The translations under genes were made by a program, and so were the position numbers. 64,000 bases of DNA, from NCBI GenBank assembly GCA_964469215.1, contig CAYXYB010000012.1, positions 1-64,000 of the forward strand, read 5' to 3'. Numbering within the stretch: position 1 is the stretch's first letter; every line of letters begins with the position of its first letter. Origin of the DNA: SKPS01 sp964469215. Lineage in GTDB: Bacteria > Bacteroidota > Bacteroidia > Bacteroidales > SKPS01. Shown in pieces: positions 1 through 8,186 of this stretch. Under the pieces are notes generated by a model. That model worked only from the letters and a program-made list of their open reading frames with translations, did no database searches and was not told the DNA's origin.

Positions 1-53
1 TTTCGCTGACGCGGCAAGTGATTTTCAAAATATATTGCTTCATTAACGGACAA

Positions 54-130
54 TGTAATCGGTAATTACAAATGCAGATTTTCGGTAAATAAGAATGCAA
101 GTAAATCTGCATCGTTAATTTCCGATTACA
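54..130. repeat. long imperfect palindrome, attC-like
   Basis: Two 28-nt arms at 54-81 and 103-130 are reverse complements at 24 of 28 positions and enclose a 21-nt spacer. A GTTA-containing motif follows directly (ctgttaccgg). This size, imperfect pairing and flanking core resemble integron attC recombination sites. No integrase gene is visible, so the identity is inferred. Confidence 0.45.
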
Positions 131-420
131 ACTGTTACCGGTGTGCACCCAGGAAACTGTTTTTTGAGTTATGAAGGAATCACTTTAAATTTAGCAAGCA
201 GCCTGAAAAATTGCCAACCGAACCCGGAACGCGAGCGAAGCGAGCTTTGAACCCGGAACATAATAATTCGCCGCCTGCTCACTGTTCCCAATTTACATGG
301 GTTGCTAACAACTTTATTAACTGTATGTTCGTATATTTTTTCTGTATGAGGCTCCATACGAAGAAAAATCATCCATTTTAAGCCATCTGAAGATATAGCA
401 AAAATATTTTCACCCCCGGA
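131..420. other. AT-rich gap without a convincing gene
   Basis: Between the first palindrome and the next repeat I see no ORF with a plausible start and protein-like sequence. A small minus-strand reading frame crosses it but has no recognisable content. Confidence 0.4.
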
Positions 421-497
421 AACAACCTGTCTGAAAGTGGCGTATATTTGATGGTTGAAAGGCGGGTGATGAGGGTTTTTGGACAGACTGCTGTTAC
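421..497. repeat. attC-like element upstream of the OmpA-like gene
   Basis: The stretch folds imperfectly (cctgtctgaaag near 426 against tttggacagactgc near 477) and ends in ctgttac. Its last 44 nt (454-497) recur in diverged form at 1775-1819, on the other side of the OmpA-like gene, so that gene lies between two copies of a related element, as a gene cassette would. Confidence 0.4.
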
Positions 498-522
498 CCA
501 ACATAATAAAAATAAATAAAAC

Positions 523-1596
523 ATGAAAAAGAGTGTATTGCATTTAATGTTATTTCTAGTTTGCTTGACAAACAGTAGTTTTGGACAATCACCCAAAAAT
601 ATTTCCGGCAAATTTGACTTTATTCCGGGTGAGAAAATTATTTTCTTCGACGATTTTGCAAACGATTCAATTGGCGAGTTCCCTGCAAAATGGAATTCGA
701 ATATTGGAGGAGATATTGTCACACACGAAGGCTCTAGTGGCAAATGGCTACGAATGAAAGCACAGGGAGGGAATTACATTCCTGAGCTTGATATGAAATT
801 TCCTGATAATACAACGATTGAATTTGATTTGTTAATAACCGATAATGCAGATTTTGTTGTTACATACTATTCCGAACAGAAATATGATGTAAATTCATAC
901 GGTGTTCCAGGCGAAGCAGGTTCAGAAGCAATGCTTTCGTGGTCGGCATCTGAGTTTAAATCATATTCGACTAATGAAAGTGATGAGGGTAAAGAGATCT
1001 TGTCGTCGAACGATCAATTTCCATTGCCAATAAATAAGGTAACCCATGTCTCTATCTGGATACAAAAGAGCCGTTACCGTCTTTATCTTGATACCGAGAA
1101 AATATTTGATATACCCAAAGGTGTGTTTTCGGGTTTCGTCTATAACCGTTTCAGGTTTGAAACTTCCAATTCATCAACAGACATTTTGATTGGAAATTTT
1201 AGAATTGCAGTGGGATCGCCCGACACACGTAATCAGTTAATCACAAAAGGACGTTTCTCGACTTCGGGAATTTTATTTGATGTTAATTCGGATAAGATTA
1301 AAGTTGAATCGCATGCTTGTTTAAAAGAAATTGCTCAGGTATTGAACGAGGCTAAGGGCACAAGAATTTTAATTGTCGGGCATACTGACAGCGATGGTGA
1401 TGAAGTAAAGAATCTTGATTTATCCAAACGAAGAGCTATTTCAGTTAAAAACTACCTAAAAAATGAGTTTGGAGTTGATGTTTTAACTGTAAATACTGAC
1501 GGAAAAGGAGAAGCTGAACCCGTTGCCGACAACAAAACCTCTGAAGGGAAAGCACAAAACCGTCGTGTAGAGTTTATTAAGGAAGAAAATCATTAG
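523..1596 (+). CDS. OmpA-family outer membrane protein
   Basis: 357 residues. The N-terminus is a signal peptide (MKKSVLHLMLFLVCLTNSSF, then GQS). The middle (about 25-235) looks like a beta-rich, LamG/concanavalin-like domain with many aromatic and acidic residues. The last ~110 residues are an OmpA C-terminal peptidoglycan-binding domain: FDVNSDKIK, ILIVGHTDSDGD, LSKRRAISVKNYL and the terminal NRRVEF are the usual family motifs. It probably anchors an envelope layer to peptidoglycan; the ligand of the N-terminal part is unknown. It lies between two copies of an attC-like element and may be a cassette gene. Start chosen for the signal peptide. Confidence 0.85.
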   Translation: MKKSVLHLMLFLVCLTNSSFGQSPKNISGKFDFIPGEKIIFFDDFANDSIGEFPAKWNSNIGGDIVTHEGSSGKWLRMKAQGGNYIPELDMKFPDNTTIEFDLLITDNADFVVTYYSEQKYDVNSYGVPGEAGSEAMLSWSASEFKSYSTNESDEGKEILSSNDQFPLPINKVTHVSIWIQKSRYRLYLDTEKIFDIPKGVFSGFVYNRFRFETSNSSTDILIGNFRIAVGSPDTRNQLITKGRFSTSGILFDVNSDKIKVESHACLKEIAQVLNEAKGTRILIVGHTDSDGDEVKNLDLSKRRAISVKNYLKNEFGVDVLTVNTDGKGEAEPVADNKTSEGKAQNRRVEFIKEENH

Positions 1597-1602
1597 CTAG
1601 CT

Positions 1603-1779
1603 ATGAATTTTTTTCAAAGTATTTCAATTTCCATAAAGACGCATTTGTTCCTTCTGTTTTCGTGTATGACTGGCAATTCAATGGCTCAAAGTTCATTTTC
1701 AAATCAAACAAATACTGCTGGAGAAGATGAGTTTATGCCTTATTGCAAAACTGCCACTGGCCATATGGGTTATCGTTGA
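1603..1779 (+). pseudogene. truncated secreted-protein ORF (signal peptide only)
   Basis: 58 codons starting 6 nt after the OmpA-like stop. It encodes a typical signal peptide (hydrophobic THLFLLFSCMTGNSMAQ, cut after MAQ) and about 30 further residues, then stops inside the second attC-like repeat. It looks like the 5' end of a larger secreted-protein gene cut off by recombination at the repeat. A genuine small secreted peptide is the alternative. Confidence 0.4.
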
Positions 1780-1819
1780 AAGGCAGACAAAGAAGGTTTT
1801 TGTACGGACTGCCGTTAAC
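1751..1819. repeat. attC-like element, second copy
   Basis: 1775-1819 aligns with 454-497: both start gttgaaaggc, share a gggtttttg-like block and end in gactgcygtta. An imperfect pairing with aactgccactgg near 1750 is visible. Same interpretation as the upstream copy. Confidence 0.35.
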
Positions 1820-1993
1820 GTCAAGAGTAAAAAAGAAAAAACAATGACATAATGAAAAGACATACTAATATTATTTTTGACATGTCTTGACACGATATTT
1901 CATAAAAAATAATAAAGCATGGAGACCAGACACCATGACAAAAACGGGGCGGAACCGAAAAGCTATACGAGTAGGAATTTAAAAATTAACAAA

Positions 1994-2350
1994 ATGAAAA
2001 AAATTAAATTTTTGATCGCAATTTTATTAATTGGAGTTGCAATTATCAGTTTAAATAGTTGTAAAAAATGCAAAGGAGAAGATCCTAGTGCAAAAATTAT
2101 TAATAATGGTACAATTAAAGCCAGTGTTCAGATCAAAACATCTGAAGGGAATACTGTTAATATTAACAATGTTGACCCCGGAACATCTTCTTCCTATGTT
2201 TCTTATGCAGCAGGCTTGGTGACTTTCACTATTACTGTATCCAGTAATGATTACGTTGAAACTGTACAGATGGAAGAATGTTATGATTATGATATTGCAA
2301 TAGACGCAAACAATAACATTACGACGACAGCAATAGACAGGAATGATTGA
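1994..2350 (+). CDS. small predicted lipoprotein
   Basis: 118 residues from the ATG at 1994, which places MKKIKFLIAILLIGVAIIS in front of a lipobox LNSC. The reading frame is open further upstream, but that part is polar and does not look translated. The mature part is short, rich in Thr/Ser/Val beta strands (KASVQIKTSEGN, TFTITVSSNDYVET) and contains a CKKC pair after the lipid cysteine and one later Cys. I do not recognise a family. It is followed 30 nt later by an attC-like palindrome, so it may be the passenger of one cassette. Confidence 0.65.
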   Translation: MKKIKFLIAILLIGVAIISLNSCKKCKGEDPSAKIINNGTIKASVQIKTSEGNTVNINNVDPGTSSSYVSYAAGLVTFTITVSSNDYVETVQMEECYDYDIAIDANNNITTTAIDRND

Positions 2351-2374
2351 TTAACAGCATAAACACCAGCCCAT

Positions 2375-2505
2375 AACCGGCGGTATATTTTATTGCTGAA
2401 ACAGTGCGGATTTCAACATTTATGCATCTAATAAACTTTCGTGTAACTTGACGGGTCAGTACTTCGAAATCAGCAAAAAAAATATACTACCAAATCGTTA
2501 ACGGC
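2375..2505. repeat. attC-like palindrome downstream of the lipoprotein gene
   Basis: ggtatattttattgctga at 2382 pairs imperfectly with tcagcaaaaaaaatatactacc ending at 2491, and a second block (ggatttc/gaaat) extends the pairing inward. Flanks are cataaccggc on the left and cgttaacggc on the right, which resemble the conserved outer core sites of attC elements. Confidence 0.5.
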
Positions 2506-2711
2506 TAGGCTACAACGACACGGCAAACATGAACTTTAGCGACAAGACAAAAGACAGATTATCAACTTACAAGGCGACAACTCTTCCCGATCTTGGGGAC
2601 GGACTTTGGAAAAAGAATAAACAACCATATCAGAATAATCAATGGGAGTGCATGTATCAGTTGTATGTAGTGTGTTAAAATTTGCAAGAGAGGTGAAATA
2701 TGTAAACTCAA
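2506..2711. other. gap between cassette-like elements
   Basis: I see no plausible gene here. The reading frame of the next gene is open only from 2715 onward. Confidence 0.3.
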
Positions 2712-2807
2712 TAAGGAATAGGAGATTGTAAAATCAAAAATATTGTTAAGCGGTTCATTGTAAATCTGGGACTAGTTGTTTTTGGTATTATAACAGTATT
2801 CTCCGGG

Positions 2808-3239
2808 ATGCTTATTCAAATTAAGTATCATATGGGAAATCACGGTAATATCCCAATAAATGGTTTTGTGCTCGGATTAAATTACCACAATTGGTCTGTT
2901 GTGCATAAAATTTCGATAGTTGTACTCTCTTTATTTGCGATTTACCATATTTATCAGCATTGGAAGTGGTACAAACTTGTAATTAAAAAAAGGCTATTTG
3001 CCAAAAACCAACAAGTTTTGATTTTTTCTTTACTATTTGTTTTGGTCGCAATAACAGGGCTAATACCTTGGTTCATTGATTTATTAAAAGAAGATGAAAT
3101 GCAACGGAAAGCATTCATTGAGATTCATGACAAATTAGCTATAATTTTAGCGATTTATCTTATATTGCACGTAATCAGAAGAATGAAATGGTTTTTTACT
3201 ACATTTGACAAGATAAAAGATAAACACAGCACACAATAA
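2808..3239 (+). CDS. DUF4405-like small membrane protein, start unclear
   Basis: 143 residues from the first ATG, but the same frame is open back to 2715 and encodes another hydrophobic segment (VNLGLVVFGIITVFSGML) just before the ATG, with aataggag about 10-15 nt before the basic start of that stretch. Including it gives the usual order of DUF4405/cytochrome-b-like small proteins: a TM segment, HNWSVVHKISIVVLSLFAIYHIYQHWKW with several histidines, a central TM helix, and IHDKLAIILAIYLILHVIRRMKW. No ATG, GTG or TTG is in frame upstream, so either a rare start codon is used or the start has mutated. The paired His in TM helices suggest haem binding, by analogy only. Confidence 0.55.
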   Translation: MLIQIKYHMGNHGNIPINGFVLGLNYHNWSVVHKISIVVLSLFAIYHIYQHWKWYKLVIKKRLFAKNQQVLIFSLLFVLVAITGLIPWFIDLLKEDEMQRKAFIEIHDKLAIILAIYLILHVIRRMKWFFTTFDKIKDKHSTQ

Positions 3240-3432
3240 GTAAGGCTTCGTGCGGCGCCAGCCCAGCATGTGACGGATCTACTTCTTTGGACAGTTTTCT
3301 TTCTAAAATAATTTATAACAATTATGAATGCTTCCTTTTGTTATTGTAATAGCTGATCAAACTATCATGGTTAGAATGGGTTCATTTGCCGGGATCATCT
3401 GTGACATGATATAAAAACCCGGCTTCATCCAT
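3240..3432. other. end of the accessory stretch
   Basis: Short non-coding stretch; no attC-like palindrome as clear as the upstream ones. Chromosomal core-type genes begin after it with folB. Confidence 0.3.
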
Positions 3433-3786
3433 TTACGGTTTTCTTAGTGTGATACTTACCAATTTTATTTTGCCTCCCAGCGACGGGTTCAGCTTTGAAA
3501 CCGTTACCTCTGCATTTTTTACCTGTGGAAACATTTTGCAGATAGAATCAATTATTCGTCTGGCTACATGCTCGAGCAGGTTGGCATCTTTCTTCATTTC
3601 TGCCTTAACCAGATTGTACAGCGATTGGTAATCAAGGGTGTCTTCGAGTTTATCCGATATCTCTGCCGGTTCGGTTTCGGTCTCAACGGAAAGATCAACC
3701 TCAAAGTGGGTACCTATGAGCTGTTCCTCCTTGAAATGACCGTGAAAACTATAAAAATCCATTCCTTTCAGGGTGATGACTGCCAT
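3433..3786 (-). CDS. folB: dihydroneopterin aldolase
   Basis: 117 residues, the usual FolB length. It converts 7,8-dihydroneopterin to 6-hydroxymethyl-dihydropterin in folate synthesis, in the cytoplasm. Family features seen: the N-terminal strand MAVITLKGMDFYSFHGHFKEE with the conserved Tyr/His region, the EVDLSVETE strand, DTLDYQSLYNLVKAEM (the conserved glutamate/tyrosine region), NLLEHVARRIIDSI, and the C-terminal VTVSKLNPSLGGKI in which the conserved Lys lies. No other folate gene is adjacent. Transcribed away from the downstream LOTUS-like/M23 pair. Confidence 0.93.
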   Translation of the reverse strand: MAVITLKGMDFYSFHGHFKEEQLIGTHFEVDLSVETETEPAEISDKLEDTLDYQSLYNLVKAEMKKDANLLEHVARRIIDSICKMFPQVKNAEVTVSKLNPSLGGKIKLVSITLRKP

Positions 3787-3885
3787 TTTTTATAATTTAA
3801 TTTAAAGAGTTGATTCAGGAGATCAAAATTGGTTTTTTTTTCGATATGAACTGCTGTTTTCTGATTTTTGGTCGTCAGATTTTTG

Positions 3886-3893
3886 TATTTTTG
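3886..3893 (+). promoter_or_regulatory. candidate -7 box of a Bacteroidota promoter
   Basis: TATTTTTG fits TAnnTTTG, 46 nt before the ATG at 3940. I do not see a well-spaced TTTG -33 element. Confidence 0.35.
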
Positions 3894-3939
3894 GAGGTGA
3901 TATTTAAACAGAATATTGACAGCCTGAACTTCAATAATA

Positions 3940-4173
3940 ATGGAAAGAAGAGAAATTGAAGCGGTTATCATACAAGCCGTAAAGGCGTGTGTGAACAAAG
4001 AGGGTTGGGTAAACCTTGCCGAGCTGGGCACACAGTTGCGCCTGTCAGGAATCCGGTATGGCAAGTTATCGGCCTTTTTAAGTCAGTATGAAGATCTTTT
4101 GGAATTAAAAACTGATACCACGGTTGTACCGCCTGCTGTGTATGCCAGTTTGAAAAGAGAGGATATTGTATGA
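3940..4173 (+). CDS. tiny protein resembling a stand-alone OST-HTH/LOTUS domain
   Basis: 77 residues. The whole protein fits one winged-helix unit: a helix (EIEAVIIQAVKACVNK), then GWVNLAELGTQLRLSG, then the signature-like YGKLSAFLSQYEDLLELK and a short tail. G-W/V-x-L-x-ELG...YGKLxxFL is the pattern of OST-HTH/LOTUS domains, which in characterised cases bind RNA or partner proteins. Usually the domain is joined to a NYN nuclease; here it stands alone. Its stop overlaps the start of the M23 peptidase by 4 nt (ATGA), so the two are translationally coupled. The assignment is by eye. Confidence 0.55.
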   Translation: MERREIEAVIIQAVKACVNKEGWVNLAELGTQLRLSGIRYGKLSAFLSQYEDLLELKTDTTVVPPAVYASLKREDIV

Positions 4174-5426
4174 CCAAAAAGTGGTTGATTCTTCTGATTT
4201 CCGCGATAGTTGTTGTTTGTCTGGTATCAGTTTTCTTCTTCATACCCCGGCGTGTGAGCATCCCTGCCGATATCACAGATGTATCGGATGCTGATACATC
4301 AGCGACGGTCATAATGTTCGGTCTTGATGTAACCGGATACCGGATTATTGACACAACTATCCCTTCGGGAGCTATATTTGGCAGCCTTATGGCAGCAAAG
4401 GGGGTGCCGGCAGAGGTTTTAAACGAGATGGTAGCCATGGCAGATACGGTTTTTGACCTCAGGAGTCTGAGGGCAGGGAACAGATGTACTTATTTCATTA
4501 ATCAGAAAGAGAATAATAGTTTAAGGTGGTTTGTTTACCATACCAGTCTGATTGATTTTGTAATATTCGATTTTGGTGATCCGATAAGTATAAAAGCAGG
4601 TATCCGGGATGTTGACACGTTTAGGCACCAATACAGCGGGATAATAGTCTCATCGCTCTGGAATGCGATGGTAGAGGATGGAAAGAATCCAAACCTGATA
4701 CTCGACATGTCGGATATATTCGCGTGGACAATAGATTTTTACGGTATACAGAAGGGAGACAGGTTCAAGGTGATCTATGACGAATATCTGGCAGACGGGC
4801 AAAACATTGGTATTGGCACCATACATGCAGCCTGGTTTGAGCATTTCGGGAAAGAGTACTACGCTTTCAGGTATGAGCAGGACAGTGTGATGCAGTATTT
4901 CGATCATGAGGGTGTATCGCTGAGGCGTGAGTTTCTTAAAGCACCCCTGGAGTTCCGCAGGATTAGTTCGCAATTCTCACACAGCAGACTTCATCCGATA
5001 CTAAGAAGATACAGGCCTCATCATGGCGTTGATTATTCGGCACAGTCAGGCACACCGGTAAGCAGTATCGGTGACGGAACAGTACTTGAAGCACGTTATG
5101 CAGGAGGAGCCGGAAACATGGTAAAGATCAGGCACAACAGCACCTATACCACTGTTTCTATGCACCTGAGGAGGTTTGCCAAAGGGATAAGGGCGGGGGC
5201 TAAGGTTCAGCAGGGGCAGGTTATAGGCTATGTGGGAAGCACAGGTCTCTCCACCGGTCCGCATCTCGATTTCAGGATCTATAAAAATGGCACCCCTATA
5301 AACCCTCTTAAGCTCGAATCACCTCCTGCAAAACCGGTTCACCCGGAAAGGCTGGAGCAATACAAAATGGATATCAGGGAGTTTAGCAATCTGCTGGATA
5401 AGATCCCAAAGAAGGAATTACCATGA
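4170..5426 (+). CDS. membrane-anchored M23 (LytM) peptidoglycan endopeptidase
   Basis: 418 residues. An N-terminal TM anchor (WLILLISAIVVVCLVSVFFF) is followed by a ~230-residue periplasmic region with the OapA/MepM-like pattern (LMAAKGVPAEVLNEMVAMADTVFDLRSLRAGN) and a C-terminal M23 domain. Zinc-site motifs: H284-HGV-D288 (HxGxD), M331-H332-L, and GPHLDFR with H365. The second His of the canonical HxH is Asp (D367); GPHLDFR is a form I recall from other Bacteroidota M23 proteins, so activity is still likely. It should cut peptide cross-links during cell wall growth. Coupled by 4 nt to the LOTUS-like gene; the 3' end overlaps the convergent gene by 44 nt. Confidence 0.88.
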   Translation: MTKKWLILLISAIVVVCLVSVFFFIPRRVSIPADITDVSDADTSATVIMFGLDVTGYRIIDTTIPSGAIFGSLMAAKGVPAEVLNEMVAMADTVFDLRSLRAGNRCTYFINQKENNSLRWFVYHTSLIDFVIFDFGDPISIKAGIRDVDTFRHQYSGIIVSSLWNAMVEDGKNPNLILDMSDIFAWTIDFYGIQKGDRFKVIYDEYLADGQNIGIGTIHAAWFEHFGKEYYAFRYEQDSVMQYFDHEGVSLRREFLKAPLEFRRISSQFSHSRLHPILRRYRPHHGVDYSAQSGTPVSSIGDGTVLEARYAGGAGNMVKIRHNSTYTTVSMHLRRFAKGIRAGAKVQQGQVIGYVGSTGLSTGPHLDFRIYKNGTPINPLKLESPPAKPVHPERLEQYKMDIREFSNLLDKIPKKELP

Positions 5427-6099
5427 TTGACCCCACATCCTCTAACATCCCCTGATGCAGTTCGATTACCTGATATTCATATTTCTCAAGATCGTGTCGA
5501 ATAGCTTTTCCCTCTTTGAGGTTTTTCAGTGATCCGTTTACAAGAATTCTATTTTTAAAAACCCCGCAGCATCCTCCGAAGAAGCCGTGAGAGAAACCCT
5601 GTAAAGAGACTTGTTTTGGGTCAACCGATAGCACATTGAGGCCTTTTTCGTTTAGTATTTTAAAGATACCGGCGTCTGAGGTGATCCACAACCTTTCATC
5701 TGGAACCAGAAGGTTGCAGCGCGTATAACCCTGTGAAACATTTATTTGGGTCTTTCCGGTGGTGTTTTCTTTTATGCTGATATCTGTGATATCGGTGCAG
5801 TGAATCAGAAAACTATCTGTGACCACTGCATTGAAGATGGCGGATGAAGGGTATTGCATGCCGGGCCGGTTTTTGGAAATCAGTATATCCACCCCTGCAT
5901 CATCGAGTTGCCTGATGATATTATCGGGAACGGCTTCCGATGCGATTAACAGGTCACCGGACACACAAAAGAAAATATCGGGGTGGCCTGAAATGGCAGG
6001 GTAGGTTATCCCGTCTGTCATGAAAGGGATAACCGTGTCAAGCCGCTCGAGATTGTGAAGGGCTGTGGGGTTGATTCTTTTATCAATTAAAAAAGGCAC
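5383..6099 (-). CDS. DUF6873-like (GME-fold) protein
   Basis: 238 residues from a GTG at 6099; no ATG is in frame upstream before the stop at 6160, and the frame upstream still looks protein-like, so the start is uncertain. Repeated short modules (DILISKNRPGMQYPSSAIFNAVVTDSFLIHC; KQVSLQGFSHGFFGGCCGVFKNRILVNGSL) resemble the pentein/amidinotransferase-like fold assigned to DUF6873, with a conserved GGCCG. The function is not known. It is convergent with the M23 gene and their 3' ends overlap by 44 nt, so the two transcripts are complementary there. Confidence 0.6.
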   Translation of the reverse strand: MPFLIDKRINPTALHNLERLDTVIPFMTDGITYPAISGHPDIFFCVSGDLLIASEAVPDNIIRQLDDAGVDILISKNRPGMQYPSSAIFNAVVTDSFLIHCTDITDISIKENTTGKTQINVSQGYTRCNLLVPDERLWITSDAGIFKILNEKGLNVLSVDPKQVSLQGFSHGFFGGCCGVFKNRILVNGSLKNLKEGKAIRHDLEKYEYQVIELHQGMLEDVGSIMVIPSLGSYPADC

Positions 6100-6207
6100 A
6101 CTTATTAAGTCAAGAAGTGAAATTTTTCGTGGTGTTGTCTGAGTTTGCTTTAATTCTGATCAGGGAGTAGTCTTTCTGACTTCAGGATCCGACAAACTCA
6201 TTATTAA

Positions 6208-8118
6208 TCAATTCATTATTATTATTCTATCAGTAAAAGTTCCTTTAATACCCGAGATCTTCAGTAAATAAAATCCATCTGGAAGATTACCAAGGTTAAG
6301 GTCGATTATGTTGTTTTTATTGAGTTTATGATTTGATCTGTGCGCAGTTTTACCGTCAGGGCAAACGATTTCGATTTTATATATTCCTTCCGGGATCTGA
6401 GCCAGGTGTAATTGGAATTTTCCAACTGACGGGTTGGGGATTATCCGAACGATGGCATCTGGCAAGGTTTCCCTTATTCCGGGGTTTTGTGTGAAATTTA
6501 TCAGTATGGTATCTCCACCGGAGCAGTAGTAATTGTTGGTAACATGAACCCAGATTGTTTTAACACCGATACCGGTTCCGGAAGAGTCTACTGTTATTGT
6601 CTGGGTGGTTTCGTTAGTGCTCCAGAGGTAAGAGTTGAATCCGGGGCCGGCATCAAGTAATATGTTTTGTCCCGGAAGCAAAACTGTGTCATTGCCAAGT
6701 GTCACCACTGGTAAAGGGTGAACAGTAACTGTAACCGTGTTTGAAAGGCTTGAACAGCCGGTAGGATTTATAACCCTTACGCTGTAATCACCTCCTTCTC
6801 CGGTGGTGAGAATATATGATGTATCAGAAGGCAAAGTTATACCATCTTTATACCATATATAGGAGAAATTAAGGCCGATAGACGCCATTAGTTTTACTGA
6901 ATCGCCGTAACAGACGGCAGTACTTGTAACGGGGGAGATTGTCGCAGGAGGTGCTGCCTGAACAGATACTATTACAGACAAAGTATCTGAGTTTTCGCAT
7001 CCTGTCGCATCGGTAACTGAAGTTATAAAATATGTTGTTGTCGCTGAAGGTGTAACAACAAAAGAGAATAACGGGTTCGTAATATTATTCACAGGAATAT
7101 TTGTAGTGCCGTCATTAATGATTATGTTCCAGGGAGGTGTGCCCGAAAATGTTCCACCGATGATTGCTGTGTCGTTCTGACAAATGTTAATTATGGTGTC
7201 ATTAAGATTGACACCAGGTGAATGCTTGATATTAATGCCGGAAAGATGAGCAGTATCATTCAGGTTGTTGATGGTATCGGGTGAAAGGTTTGGCATGCTG
7301 GTATAAGCTTTGATGTTATAATTTACACCATACTGGAATGGGTAACTTCCAATGGTTACATCAGAAGAGTCGTTGATGGCGAGGGTTCCTGTCCAAGAAT
7401 ATGATGTCTGTGAAGTTGCATTTATCTCCCATTCAATGTCAACATTCTGCAATGTGGAAGGTCCATTATTCCTGAGCCTCACAATAACGTCGTTATTACC
7501 TTCACAAACAGAGTCGACCGGAAAAACAAATGTTTGCAAACCTGCGTCTGTTGGCGAAGCCAACTGATAATACATGAATACTCTGCCCAATTCGTAAGAG
7601 GTTAAAGGATCATATCCCCAGAAATTGGGAGCAGGTGCTGTTGTGATATTATTCTGGGTTCCTGCTCTTCCAACAGCAACAGTATATGGGCCAATAGTTG
7701 ATGTATGTATTCCGGATGTGGAATATGAAGTTCCTGAAGTCGTTTTCCCCATAATTACCAGGGTGTCGCCCTGTTGCACAGATATATTAACAGGAACAAT
7801 AGTGTTGTTTGCAGCTCCTGAAATGTATTGAAGGGAAGTGAAGTTTGTAGATGGTGCGGTAAAATTAATCGGCAAAAGTGCATGACATTTCAGAACGTGG
7901 ATATATTGCAGGCCGGTTCCTGCTTCAGGTGGAACCATCAACCCTGTGATGGTGAAATCCATTGGGGCAACAAACCAAAATCCTCTTGCATAAGAGCCGG
8001 TATAGAGGGATCCATGTTGTGTTAATGGCATCAGCGTCTGAGAGTTGCTGCTAAATGCCATCAGGCATAAAGTAACAATCAGTGAAGAGGTTCTAAGATT
8101 AATTGTTTTGTAATTCAT
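6208..8118 (-). CDS. secreted multidomain protein with T9SS type A sorting domain
   Basis: 636 residues from the ATG at 8118, which gives a signal peptide (SSLIVTLCLMAFSSNSQ); the frame is open 33 codons further upstream but that part is not signal-like. After an N-terminal ~200-residue domain come Ig-like/PKD-like modules of the adhesin type (VFPVDSVCEGNNDVIVRLRN; TTYFITSVTDATGCENSDTLSV; SYIWYKDGITLPSDT; VTLGNDTVLLPGQNILLDAG). The C-terminal ~80 residues are a T9SS sorting domain (IIPNPSVGKFQLHL ... IVCPDGKTAH ... NLPDGFYLLKISG). It is probably exported through the outer membrane and attached to, or released from, the surface. Ligand unknown. Confidence 0.85.
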   Translation of the reverse strand: MNYKTINLRTSSLIVTLCLMAFSSNSQTLMPLTQHGSLYTGSYARGFWFVAPMDFTITGLMVPPEAGTGLQYIHVLKCHALLPINFTAPSTNFTSLQYISGAANNTIVPVNISVQQGDTLVIMGKTTSGTSYSTSGIHTSTIGPYTVAVGRAGTQNNITTAPAPNFWGYDPLTSYELGRVFMYYQLASPTDAGLQTFVFPVDSVCEGNNDVIVRLRNNGPSTLQNVDIEWEINATSQTSYSWTGTLAINDSSDVTIGSYPFQYGVNYNIKAYTSMPNLSPDTINNLNDTAHLSGINIKHSPGVNLNDTIINICQNDTAIIGGTFSGTPPWNIIINDGTTNIPVNNITNPLFSFVVTPSATTTYFITSVTDATGCENSDTLSVIVSVQAAPPATISPVTSTAVCYGDSVKLMASIGLNFSYIWYKDGITLPSDTSYILTTGEGGDYSVRVINPTGCSSLSNTVTVTVHPLPVVTLGNDTVLLPGQNILLDAGPGFNSYLWSTNETTQTITVDSSGTGIGVKTIWVHVTNNYYCSGGDTILINFTQNPGIRETLPDAIVRIIPNPSVGKFQLHLAQIPEGIYKIEIVCPDGKTAHRSNHKLNKNNIIDLNLGNLPDGFYLLKISGIKGTFTDRIIIMN

Positions 8119-8186
8119 AAAGGTGATATTTTGATGTTTAGGAAAGGTAAAAGTAGCAAAATTGTATTCATTAACAATTTTAGTTA

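Noticed and set aside
169..743. Two overlapping minus-strand ORFs of about 120 codons near the start
   Set aside because: They lack plausible N-termini and protein-like composition; one overlaps the OmpA-like gene, the other crosses the palindromic region. Taken as chance frames.
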